Shown here: positions 55,662 through 64,000 of the stretch, in pieces
Position numbering within the stretch: the first letter of the stretch is position 1
How the letters are laid out: every line of letters starts with the position of its first letter
Assembly (NCBI GenBank): GCA_947623455.1
Contig: OX392540.1
Location: forward strand, 27,832,410-27,896,409
Length of the DNA: 64,000 nucleotides
Direction: 5' to 3'
From: Mimachlamys varia
Lineage: Eukaryota; Mollusca; Bivalvia; Pectinida; Pectinidae
Translations under genes and position numbers: made by a program
The notes under the pieces: generated by a model
The model's database searches: none
Seen by the model: the letters and a program-made list of their open reading frames with translations, nothing else
Told to the model about the DNA's origin: nothing

Positions 55662-57089
55662 TCAGCGAAATCGGCGATTCGGGTTAAAGCAATGCTTAAG
55701 CTGACAGTACATCTTTCTACACTCGCGTCTGAATCGGTCATCCAGAAAGCAATACACTAGAGGGTTGGTCACGTTACTCAGAAAATATCCACGGATGAGA
55801 ATCGAACTGAGAGCGCCAATCGAGGTAGCGATGTTGTCGTATGACGCGCGACTGACACCCTGTATGATGACCAGGACGAGATGGGGGAGATAACCAGCAT
55901 ACGATATGGCTGTGGCTACTAGAAACATCAGGGTGATCTGTTTACTTCTGTCAAAAATCTTCAGTTTCTTCGCTGACATTTTGAAAGCGGATACGGTAGA
56001 CAATGACCTTGCCAGTGACTTCCGGTTATGGTCGCCGTAGCTTGACTCGTCTTCATGGACTTGTACAGAGTTGTCTTCCCTTTTTAATGTGGTTGTGGCT
56101 CCACCGTCCGAACTTATTGTTCCAGCTCTACATGAGGACAAGCTGCTAAGTCGTTGCTTTGGCGACGACGTTTGAGTCGCAAGTCGAAACTTCATTTGTC
56201 GATAGAGAACTCGTCCGATAAATGTGTACGTCACAACACATACAACAAACACAGTTGTACACAGCAAAAGAAGAAATGAAGAATAAATCTTGAAATAAGT
56301 TTTCTTATAAAGTTTTGACACAGTACAGTCTTTTCCGATAAGTTCGGGAAATGTGTCCACTGGTTTTGATGTTGGTCCATAGAAAATCAGGGCTGGGATC
56401 GATAAAACAAACGAAACGATAACAGTTATAAAACATGAATATTTTGATTCCTTTGCAGTCAGTTGTCTCCCCATTGGAACACATGCCTTCCGGTAGCGTT
56501 CTACAGCAATTACTCCCAGAAGTATACCCGAACACAACGTTACAAAATGGTTGAGGAACCGGAACACCTTGCAAGCACTTACTGACGTAAATGTATAACT
56601 ATGTCGGGCGTCCATGATTTCAAACGGAATACTGCATGAGCATGCGACAAAATCAACGGCAGCTAGCCACACAACGAACATCCTGTGGTTCGAAGTTTTG
56701 TAACGATACAAGTAAACTAGAAATGCATGGGCATTTCCAATAGACCCGACAATACACAGTATTGCAAGATAAACCACCGCTGGGATATATTTATCGCGGA
56801 ACTTTTCCAACTCCAAATTGTTCAAATCTGGCATATCCGCCGCCCCTGTGACATTATAAACACCAAGAGTCCACATGGTTGTTGGATTCTCTGTACTAGT
56901 GACATACGTGGCGGTTCTGTCATCAGGATTAATTGTGGAATGGTTTAGAATACCTGTTGTGGAAATCTCGTCAGAAAACATCGACATATCTGAAACGTTA
57001 AAACAAGAGTACTCTAAATATTCTAACGCAGAAATATGATCCCTGTTGACAACAGAAACAATCCAGATAACCAAAGTAAAGATGATCAC
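55662..57089 (-). CDS. Rhodopsin-like (class A) GPCR, probably peptide-type orphan
   Basis: 475 codons, TGA stop at 55,662. Seven helices at roughly residues 101-125 (GN at 118-119), 136-158, 174-197, 217-237, 266-292, 384-408 and 424-448. Hallmarks: ERY (197-199) in place of DRY, Cys173 and Cys255 for the extracellular disulphide, NPLVY (442-446), then helix 8 (DRFRRECRK) with Cys462/467 as possible palmitoylation sites. The extracellular N-terminus is about 100 residues with N-glycosylation sites at Asn31, 49 and 79. The third cytoplasmic loop is about 90 residues and Ser-rich. Helix 6 has YLP instead of WxP, so the toggle Trp is replaced by Tyr400. The codon at 57,089 is GTG, not ATG, and the frame stays open to a TAG at 57,108-57,110. 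That TAG follows GTGCGGTTT, so TTTTAG|ACC may be a splice acceptor bringing in an upstream exon; the hydrophobic IIFTLVIWIVSVV would then be a signal peptide. Otherwise translation starts at Met35 (56,985-56,987). Ligand unknown. Confidence 0.9.
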   Translation of the reverse strand: MIIFTLVIWIVSVVNRDHISALEYLEYSCFNVSDMSMFSDEISTTGILNHSTINPDDRTATYVTSTENPTTMWTLGVYNVTGAADMPDLNNLELEKFRDKYIPAVVYLAILCIVGSIGNAHAFLVYLYRYKTSNHRMFVVWLAAVDFVACSCSIPFEIMDARHSYTFTSVSACKVFRFLNHFVTLCSGILLGVIAVERYRKACVPMGRQLTAKESKYSCFITVIVSFVLSIPALIFYGPTSKPVDTFPELIGKDCTVSKLYKKTYFKIYSSFLLLLCTTVFVVCVVTYTFIGRVLYRQMKFRLATQTSSPKQRLSSLSSCRAGTISSDGGATTTLKREDNSVQVHEDESSYGDHNRKSLARSLSTVSAFKMSAKKLKIFDRSKQITLMFLVATAISYAGYLPHLVLVIIQGVSRASYDNIATSIGALSSILIRGYFLSNVTNPLVYCFLDDRFRRECRKMYCQLKHCFNPNRRFR

Positions 57090-57094
57090 AATTA

Positions 57095-57110
57095 TGACAA
57101 TTCTGGTCTA
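57095..57110 (-). promoter_or_regulatory. Putative 3' splice acceptor before the GPCR exon
   Basis: On the - strand, TGTGCGGTTTTAG precedes ACCAGAATTGTCATAATT, which continues in the GPCR frame without stops. This is consistent with an intron in or just before the signal-peptide coding region. Confidence 0.4.
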
Positions 57111-57480
57111 AAACCGCACACATATATGAGCTTTAATTGGAGAAGAGCTGGTTGAAATATTTCATTCATTGAGAACCCTAATCGTCATTCGTTGATTAAG
57201 AGCCCTAGTCGGCGTACTTCAACTATAACCACAGGTATCTAAGTGACAGGAACCATTAAGTATTAATGGAAAAGTCCTTCTTTCACTTTCGTATGCAAAG
57301 GTTTTTTCATTTCGAGAAATTAAGTTATTTTCCCGGAAAGACAAATACTTATCAATCTTTAAAAGAATTGCACCAGCTAAATTTTTAACGAAAAAAATTG
57401 TCCTCTTGATGATTCAAAATTATTGTCAACATAACATTTCCCGTAGTGTTGTTATATCTCATTAAGTTAAATGAAGTTAA
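57111..57480. other. 5' flank of the GPCR exon
   Basis: Either intron or upstream region. No matching upstream exon was identified. Confidence 0.35.
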
Positions 57481-57481
57481 A

Positions 57482-57512
57482 GATGACGTAACACACACAT
57501 ATGCTGCACCTC
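57482..57512 (+). repeat. Isolated family B head module
   Basis: GATGACGTAACACACACATA followed by 'tgctgcacc', then unrelated sequence. No other part of B is attached. It contains a TGACGTAA (ATF/CREB-like) site about 375 bp upstream of the GPCR exon. Confidence 0.8.
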
Positions 57513-57696
57513 TTAATGCAGGTTTATTCCCCATGTCTTTCAAGGTCTAGCAGCTTCTCGTATTAGATACATTTCTCTTTCATCATTCGGATATTTCTCC
57601 TCTTTTACCTGTCTAGGGTATGACAGATAGCACTAGCTGACAACAATATTTTGGCATCACAGAAAGTCAATCACGTCACATAAGCATTGTGTTGCA

Positions 57697-57845
57697 TTGA
57701 TCTCCTACCTTGATGTTGTAACAGAGAAATCTCTAACCCTTGGGGTGATAGTCGGCAGAGCCTCGGGCTAGATAATAATAACACCCCTTGGGTTAGATAT
57801 TTCTCTGCCACACCCTCAAGGTAGGGGAAGATTCTATCAATCAAC
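57697..57845. mobile_element. Hairpin/MITE element, ~50-bp arms
   Basis: 'ttgatctcctaccttgatg', 'cagagaaatctctaacccttggggtg' pair with 'caccccttgggttagatatttctctg' and 'ctcaaggtaggggaagattctatcaa'. The spacer is about 30 bases. Confidence 0.75.
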
Positions 57846-57849
57846 TAGA

Positions 57850-58505
57850 CATGATACTTCATAAAAATACATATAAAAAAAACCCCGAAAAATAGTAGGT
57901 GCACGTGTAATTTAAAACTTGCCTGAGAGTCCTGATTCAGTATCCAGCTAAGTCGAACTTGTATCGTCCAGCTTTTCAGTAAAAACAAACCGGATTAACT
58001 CGTATGCTCATAAGTTCAACATTACGACATGAATTTCCGAATTCTCATGAGATTGTTTAACAGGCGCACGGAATAATGTTTTTAGTCAAACAATTATATG
58101 ACGTAGCCAAGCGTGTCACTAAGTCCTAAAGATGTTTGTACAATAGACTCCGAAGGTCGTCATATGCTCTGAGTATGACCCAGGAGGCACTTGTTTTAAC
58201 CCGTAGTCTCGCTAAACATTGTGATGTTAATTGGGTCTGAGGAAACAGGTTAAGTGATAGTTCTTACTGCAACTGTCCCCTACCGGAAGAAGGGGCTTAT
58301 ACGTTATCCCGAGACAAGATAAAGGGGGGATAACTATGGCAGGATAAATGTAAAACACACATGTGAACACCGAAGTAAGCAGCAGAAAATGTACCATCAC
58401 AATCTTCTTTACTCACAAGACAACATTTTTAAGGGGATGTGTATTTTTTCGGCTATTTGAAAACCTTAATCAGAATGATTATTAACTAGACATTATGCGT
58501 CTGAA
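57850..58505. other. Intergenic, nothing recognised
   Basis: No supported feature. Confidence 0.35.
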
Positions 58506-58509
58506 AGCC

Positions 58510-58935
58510 GAAATCGTCATACGGATGGAACATTGAGAGGAAAAGTGTTTTTCTCCTGCCCACACAACTCTAACAACCCAGGTGGAGTATAAAATGGTCT
58601 GGGGTGGGTGTTGCAGTATCTGTGCTGTAGCAATCAAATGAGGTGGCAATATAATAAAGATGCCGTTGGAAACACGGTCCCACTACAAACAGAAAACAAT
58701 TCCTCTCCAGCACACACGCATGCATACACACATATAACCAGGTGGTATAGGACAGGTAGTTAGCGCCTGATAAGGCAGCTCCTGCGAAATCCTCAGAATT
58801 GTATATGATATGTATGTGTTAATTGTATTGATTGTATAAGAATTGTATATATTTATACTGTAAAGCGCTTTAGAGTGGCTTATGCTAGCTAGATAAGGCG
58901 CTATATCAAATGTTGTATATTTAAATAAATGTAAA
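58510..58935 (+). mobile_element. SINE type 5, head-truncated copy
   Basis: Starts within 'cgaaatcgtcatacggatggaacatt', then TTTTTCTCCTGCCCACAC, CTAACAACCCAGGTGGAG, TTGGAAACACGGTCCCACTA, and the tail 'gtaaagcgctttagagtggcttatgctagctagataag' with GCGCTATATCAAATGTTG. The tRNA-like head is largely missing. Confidence 0.75.
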
Positions 58936-59224
58936 TACGTCCACATTTTTACATTGTACTTTATCGGTGAGTTTATCTTTCTAATGACCTACAGACAGAA
59001 TATAGAGAATATTACCTGGCCATTTCTTTATCAGGCCTTGTATCAACCCGAGGGTCGATAATGGGTCGAGGGTTGACCATTTAATATTATATTTATTATA
59101 TATACTTTATATCATTTCGTGACGGTTCATGATGATCCGTTTTTGATGTTTCTTTTATTGTTTCTTGTTTTGTCATCGTCTGGACGTTGATGAAGACAAT
59201 AATTCATACCATTAGCAATGGATT

Positions 59225-59990
59225 CAGATTTGTTAACCTGTTCCTCTACATCGGCGTCTTCGTTTATGTATCTTTTCCTTCTATTAATTCATCAAGCTCT
59301 AGTATTCTTAATAGAATATACTCCATAACCTTCTCGCCAAGTTCAACGTCAACATTTCTTCTCCTATCTATTTTCGATTGTTGTAACGTCATGTGACGTC
59401 ACGGCAATTTCGGAAGCGGGCTGATGCAGTGTTATCATCGGCCCGCTTAGCGAAGAATTGCCCATATTGACCCGGTGAGCTGATATGTACTAAAAGCATG
59501 CGTATGCATCAAGTATACAATTTCCCTGTATTTTATAGTAAGTATATAATGAATTCTGTTACTCTGCGAATTGTTTTGGCAAACAAAACAAAATAATCGG
59601 CGTCTTTGTTCGTGTCTCTTTTTCTTCTATTTATTCATCAAGCTCAATTATTCTAAATAGGATAGACTCCATAACTCTCTCGCCAATTTCAACGTCAACA
59701 TTCACCTATCCATTTTCGATTGTTGTAACGACATGAACGTCATATGACGTCACGGCAACTTCGGAAGCAGGCTGATACAGTGTCTTTGGCCCGGTCAGCA
59801 AGTGGGTTGATACTTTACAGTATTTACGGTTCGCTTAGCGAAGAATTGTCCATGTTGGCCCGGTGAGCTGATATGTACTAAAAGCATGCGTATGTATCAA
59901 GTACATGTATACATTTTCCGTGTATTTTATAGTAAGTATATAATAAATGATGTTACTCTTCGAAATTTCTAAGCAAATAAAACAAAATAA
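59225..59990. repeat. Tandem duplication, ~370-390 bp units, each with a CRE palindrome
   Basis: Units at about 59,228-59,592 and 59,598-59,990 share 'tcggcgtctt', 'ttattcatcaagctc', 'ctctcgccaa.ttcaacgtcaacatt', 'cattttcgattgttgtaacg', TGACGTCACGGCAA, 'ttcggaagc.ggctgat', CGCTTAGCGAAGAATTG, 'ggcccggtgagctgatatgtactaaaagcatgcg' and 'aaacaaaataat'. The second unit has an extra ~30 bases near 59,795. Confidence 0.8.
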
Positions 59991-60261
59991 TGTACGTGGA
60001 AATGTGGTTGAACATTGAACAAGGGACAAACACTATATGTCCGGTAATTGCTTATCTTATTTACTTCTAATGCACTATTTCATATTACGGAAATGTTAGA
60101 GGAAGCAATATTGGTACCGTATTTGTTAATGTTTATATTGTATAATGTTTTACTTCTTATTAATACCTAGTCATCAAATGTGAGAGAATGTGTATTTGGA
60201 AGGTTGTAGTTTGTGCGCTTAATCCTCCTTGTGATATCTTTAAAAAGCTACCACACTGAGA

Positions 60262-60610
60262 TGGTACGGTGGTCTAGTGATAGGACGCCGGGCTCGTGAT
60301 CAAAGGGTTGCGAGTTCGAGTCCCGTTCACGGCACTTGTGTTGTATCCTTGAGCAAGATACTTTACTCTGCTTGTTCCAGTCTACTCAGCTGTAAATGAG
60401 TACGTGGTTGGGCAGTGCTACAAATTGTAGATTTACTAGCCGTGAGCGCTGAAATGGCACCACCGGTTGTATTCTCCCCAGAGAGTTGAGAACGATATTG
60501 GCTGGTTACTGAGGCGCTACAACCACGGATGATAATTGGTGAACCACTTTGAGATCACATATTAAATTATGCTGAAAATTCGGAAATATTATTGAAATGC
60601 GATAAAGAAA
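60262..60610 (+). mobile_element. SINE type 6, intact copy
   Basis: tRNA-like head with A-box GTGGTCTAGTGATAGGACGC and B-box GCGAGTTCGAGTCCCG, then TCCTTGAGCAAGATACTTTA, 'tgttccagtctactcagctgtaaatgag' and a 3' part with 'aaccacggatgataattgg' and 'ctttgagatcacatattaaattatgc'. The 'ccttgagcaag.cactt..ctccagt' block resembles a conserved central domain shared by vertebrate and invertebrate SINEs (Deu-like, from memory). Confidence 0.82.
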
Positions 60611-60654
60611 GAAACAAACTGTTCTTGCCCAATCTGAGTATAGAGAGGATATAT

Positions 60655-61345
60655 AAAAACAAGAAGTCCAGAGGGTCTGTATCGTTCACCTGGATACATT
60701 GGTATCTAGGTAATCATGGTAAAATATTTCCAACAAGATCCCTTGAACAGGGACAGACCTAAAGAGCAATCCTTGATGCATATCTGTAAAAATTAAAGTT
60801 TGGTTAATGGGTGAGTTTCTCAACTATTTTCAAGTTCAACTGTTAGACTTGGTCCCTAAGTGCTATGACCAGACCCTGACATAAATGCTAATATCATGAT
60901 TGCATTTAACTCTTTATGCCCAGTTATTGTATATAATTTGGTTAGGAAGTCTACAAGGGCATGGTAGATCCTGGGATCAAATCGATATCATGATTGTGAT
61001 CGTTTCTTACTGCCCAGCAATTGTATATATAGTTTTGGGGTGGGGATCTCAACCGTTTAAAATTTATGATTTAGAAATTGACCCGGATCAATCATAATAT
61101 CATTATTATGTTAGTCTCTCTATGCCAATAAATGGTATGTATTGTTATATATAACCAAACCCAAGATTGTTCATCTACTTCCCTTCTTTGGTCCCGGGGA
61201 TGGGGGGTTTAAATAACCTTTTATACAAAATTGAATCCCCTTTACTCAAGGTTACTTCAGACCAAATTTGGACAATATCCCCCTTACATTCCTAAAGAAG
61301 AAGAACGATCTTAAAGAATTTACTATATTTATAATATTATATCAT
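60655..61345 (+). repeat. Molluscan repeat, 5'-type start
   Basis: Begins ACAAGAAGTCCAGAGGGTCT and 'gtatcgttcacctgg', a start I associate with a widespread bivalve repeat. Three weak units follow, each with 'atcatgattg', 'tgcc(c)ag.aattgtatata' and 'ttggttagg'-like pieces. It ends with 'cctttactcaaggttac' and 'aaatttggacaatatcc', shared with 49.1 kb. Confidence 0.55.
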
Positions 61346-61354
61346 ATTAGAATT

Positions 61355-61500
61355 TACCGCCCCTCAGACCACATTATACTGACAACGGGCGAACCAGTCG
61401 TTCCACTTTCATAATGCTGAACGTCAAGCAGGGAGTAGTGACTACCTTTGTTAGGTATGTCTCGGCCTGGGGACATAACCTTCCTTAACCTTCCTCGTCA
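61355..61500. repeat. Family C far-part fragment
   Basis: 'cagaccacattatactgacaacgggcgaaccagtcg', 'gctgaacgtcaagcagggagtag', 'taggtatgtctcggcc'. A decayed relative of the first phrase follows the 19-bp array at 55,035-55,065. Confidence 0.45.
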
Positions 61501-61564
61501 CAGGGGCGAACACTCAACTAAAGGCCAAAAGTGAGGTTGTATTAAGGGAGATACAAATGTATTA

Positions 61565-61835
61565 GGAAGGAGAATGTTACAAACTTTAGCGGACAGATTG
61601 AGAGACAAACTTATAGCCCCCCCCCCCCATCTCCCCCTGTTCATCTGTACGGACTAAAAGCAATTAGGTAATATTTGATAAAGTGATTGAGCAGAAACAC
61701 TATCATCTAATCCAATCTGTGAACTGTTTGGTAATTATTGCTCATTCGGGAACGAAGCACCAACCTATGGTTGATCAAGATCAATATTCAAATTATGTTT
61801 CTTGTGGAAATTGAAGTTTTGTAATTAACTGATCT
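61565..61835 (+). repeat. Direct duplicate of 63,740-64,000
   Basis: Shares 'gacagattgagag.aaa', the C-rich ATAGCCCCC run, 'ggactaaaagcaattaggt', 'gattg.gcagaaacacta.catctaat', 'gtaattattgctca', 'caatattcaaatt' and 'ggaaatt.gaagtttt'. The C12 run is at 61,617-61,628. Confidence 0.75.
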
Positions 61836-62104
61836 GAGCACAATGCGAAAGTTCATTACGCGCAGATTTTTCTGAAATTCGAACTTCAGATTTTGATGCC
61901 GACAGAGGAAATTTGGGGTTGAAGGCATCGTGTTACAGTATAATGATTTGTCAAAGCTTCTGTAACTTTCATAGATATGCGAACAATTAGTTGAAACCAC
62001 GCTCCCCCTTTGTTGTGTACAGTAGACATGAGCTTAGACGAATTAAGTAAAGAATCTTCATATAACACGATAATTGATTACCTCACCTATAAGAAACTTT
62101 GTTA

Positions 62105-62250
62105 TTTTGGATTTCAATCTTTTAACCCCGAACGTCACCGTCGACTCCTAAAAAGACACAACAGCTGTTTGATGCAGTTCAAATCATGTTTTTGGCTTAT
62201 TGCATCTATTACTAAATTTAACAGGTGTAGCATGTGTATGTGTTCAACGA
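62105..62250 (-). repeat. Family B, decayed copy
   Basis: Reverse of B: 'tttggatttcaatcttttaaccccgaacgtcacc', 'aacagctgtttgatgcagttc', 'tgcatctattactaaatttaacagg' and 'gtagcatgtgtatgtgttc'. Confidence 0.6.
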
Positions 62251-62254
62251 GCTA

Positions 62255-63090
62255 ACAAATATGTCAAACCCGAGTTATTCTTGATCAATTAAATAAGGAT
62301 AACAAACCAGAGGAAAAACTAAATGTTTCAAATTTATCTAAAAATAAAATAAAAACAACAATGCCTAAGGGGCAAGACCTGATTATTTGACACTGGCACG
62401 ATTTTAAGACGAATATGGCACACAGCTTATCGATCTTTGTTTCTGAAGTTTTGACACAATCTATGTACAGTCATATAACTCTTCGAACACGTAACGTCTG
62501 AAGCCATAATGATAAGACCCAAAGTGTTGAATCTGCCACAACACAAAACATTTAACACCCAAGTTGTAGTCTTTATACATAAAGATTAAAAGCGTGTGCT
62601 AAATAAAATGGTTCTACTAAAGAAATATTAACAAAAAACATATATATAAACCACAACTTAAACATCCAAGCATGTTGTGAAGCCTCAATATGTACAACGA
62701 TGAAACCCCAAACCACATTATTGTAAACTATGTCAGCTTGAATAATAACACTATTGTTAAATATATCAGCATTGATACACATAATGCATGCCCTAGTACA
62801 AAATAATGTTAAAGGGACTAAATGGATAAAAACACAGTTAAAAAAAATATTTAACGCAATATTTTCTACAAAAATATCTAAAACTTACACTTTCACTTAT
62901 GTAAACAAATTGAAAGTTCAAGTTCAGAATGGTATATACGATCTACGTGGTCAGCAAACTTCTTGTTTATAGACAACACATCGTCGATATATCTGAAATG
63001 ACTTTTTGCAGTTGACAATACAACCAGGGACTAGGAGTGAAGAACGGATTGTAACAAGGTCACTATAACTTGATGTCTTATGAAATGTTG
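62255..63090. other. Intergenic, nothing recognised
   Basis: AT-rich, no exon or repeat supported. Confidence 0.35.
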
Positions 63091-63094
63091 TCAG

Positions 63095-63150
63095 ATCCCT
63101 AAGTAACGGAGTGAGAATACATGTATGGACTTGTAGTTTAATCAGATTGG
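63095..63150. repeat. Solo element-E end, decayed
   Basis: 'aagtaacggagtgagaatacatgtatgg' and 'gtttaatcagattgg' resemble the outer right end of element E (15,540-15,582). Confidence 0.3.
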
Positions 63151-63464
63151 TTTATGTATTGAGTCAGGTGTTTAAACGCAAAAGGAACAAAAACCAGAAA
63201 GGTTTTAAATACTGTAACTTCCCATTTTATGAAACTATTGTACTTGTTTAGAGTTGTCAAGAGGATTTAAATTGGTATGCGTCTTTCAGCACGAGGAGTT
63301 TACAATACCTATAATGGACATTTCTTATGCCACAGTAATCCTTAACTTTGCCAACACCAGTTTACTTTCCCATTATGTTTATAATGTTCTGGCCAAATCT
63401 GTACAGTGTGATGAAATTTAATGAATAAATGAAGCATCTAGATAGTTGACAATGCTATTTGAAA

Positions 63465-63740
63465 AAAGAAAAACCACAGTAGCCTTGACCTTGGCCCGAC
63501 AACACTGAAATTCAATTGACCCGACAACCATGAAACTTGAAGTCGCCGAATATATTTTGATTTTTTTTTATGAGTTTGTGCAGTTTGATGAAAATCCATG
63601 AAGAAACGAAAGCACTTGAGTGCCGAAAATGCTTCCCTATAAAAGTGACCTTGATCACCAACCCTGTAACTCAAACTCTTTCAAGATTTTTTGAAGTATG
63701 TGCAACTTGACGAAAATCTTTGAAAGAATGCTGTTGTTAG
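63465..63740. repeat. Diverged 'TGACCTTGA' repeat
   Basis: Units with 'ttgaccttg', 'cccgacaac..tgaaa', 'tatattttgattttttt' and 'gtttgtgcagtttgatgaaaatccatgaa', then 'gtgaccttgatcacc' and 'tatgtgcaacttgacgaaaatctttgaa': about two ~160-base units. Confidence 0.5.
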
Positions 63741-64000
63741 AGTGCTGACAAAATTCAGCGAACAGACGGAGAGAAAAACTATAGCCCACCCCCATCCCTC
63801 CCCGTTTCACCGATATGGGACTAAAAGCAATTAGGTGAGAAGTGATTGTGCAGAAACACTACCATCTAATCAAATATGGGCACTGTATTGTAATTATTGC
63901 TCAATCTCGAACCAAGCCAAAACCAATGATTGAACAAAATCAATATTCAAATTCAATTGATGTCTCTTATGGAAATTTGAAGTTTTAAAATTCACTGATC
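63740..64000 (+). repeat. Direct duplicate of 61,565-61,835 (cut by window end)
   Basis: Same landmark order as its partner 2.17 kb upstream and continues to the last base of the window. Together with the preceding TGACCTTGA repeat it forms a larger repeated unit. Confidence 0.75.

Noticed and set aside
56305..56574. 89-codon - strand frame inside the GPCR
   Set aside because: Alternative frame of the receptor; the receptor frame carries all the helices and motifs.
60265..60334. Possible real tRNA gene
   Set aside because: The tRNA-like head continues directly into a SINE body with a conserved central block and no terminator at the expected place. The same holds for the heads at 17.1, 20.3, 39.4, 43.8 and 6.1 kb.

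Overview
The window looks like a gene-poor, AT-rich, repeat-dominated piece of an animal genome, most likely a bivalve mollusc or another lophotrochozoan. The reasons are spliced exons with GT/AG borders, a class A GPCR, a claudin/PMP22-type membrane protein, several tRNA-headed SINE families, a mariner relic, and repeats I recognise from bivalve genomes (the TTGGTTGGTTG/ACGTCCTATTAACAG tail family, and 'GACCTTGAA..AAGGTCA' repeats ending in a hairpin). No bacterial operon, CRISPR array or viral gene was seen. All similarity statements come from reading by eye and memory, not from a search.

Genes. (1) Two terminal exons of a claudin/PMP22-superfamily-like protein (+ strand, 5,263-5,421 and 6,709-6,875) join in frame across a phase-1 intron; upstream exons were not found. 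(2) An intact rhodopsin-like GPCR on the - strand (55,662-57,089). Its frame continues upstream without an ATG to a splice-acceptor-like site, so either an upstream exon supplies the start or Met35 is used. (3) Weak candidates: a possible promoter/first exon at 52,590-52,890 (+), a possible internal exon at 53,716-53,822 (-), an unrecognised broken coding-like region at 41,235-41,880 (-), and a RING-like fragment at 32,458-32,757 (+).

Mobile and repeated DNA makes up most of the rest. Family 'A' (about 12 copies, many 5'-truncated and sharing a 3' end) carries the C-terminal tail of a reverse-transcriptase-type ORF in its longest copies, as expected of a non-LTR retroelement. Family 'B' (about 15 copies) begins with a 28-30 bp module containing TGACGTAA that also occurs alone. 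Family 'R' is a roughly 1.3-1.7 kb non-coding unit present three times plus a fragment (10.6, 14.2, 18.8 and 22.5 kb). Blocks 'E' (about 1.02 kb with ~85 bp terminal inverted repeats) and 'D' form a segmental duplication (14.5-16.9 kb versus 25.7-28.7 kb). There are four SINE types, a broken mariner nested in a B copy, and at least ten hairpin or MITE-like inverted repeats, the largest being a ~445 bp fold-back at 35.49 kb.

Tandem arrays stand out: a 28/39 bp minisatellite that grew inside a SINE (4.0-4.7 kb), a 34 bp array of about 46 units whose unit holds a CATCAC/GTGATG inverted repeat (29.6-31.2 kb), and a 19 bp array of about 30 units (54.4-55.0 kb). Layout: 0-5 kb repeats; 5.2-6.9 kb claudin-like gene; 7-31 kb a mosaic of duplicated blocks ending in the 34 bp array; 31-47 kb scattered repeats and hairpins; 47-49 kb nested mariner; 49-54 kb sparse unique DNA with candidate exons; 54.4-57.1 kb minisatellite and GPCR; 57-64 kb SINEs and duplicated repeats.
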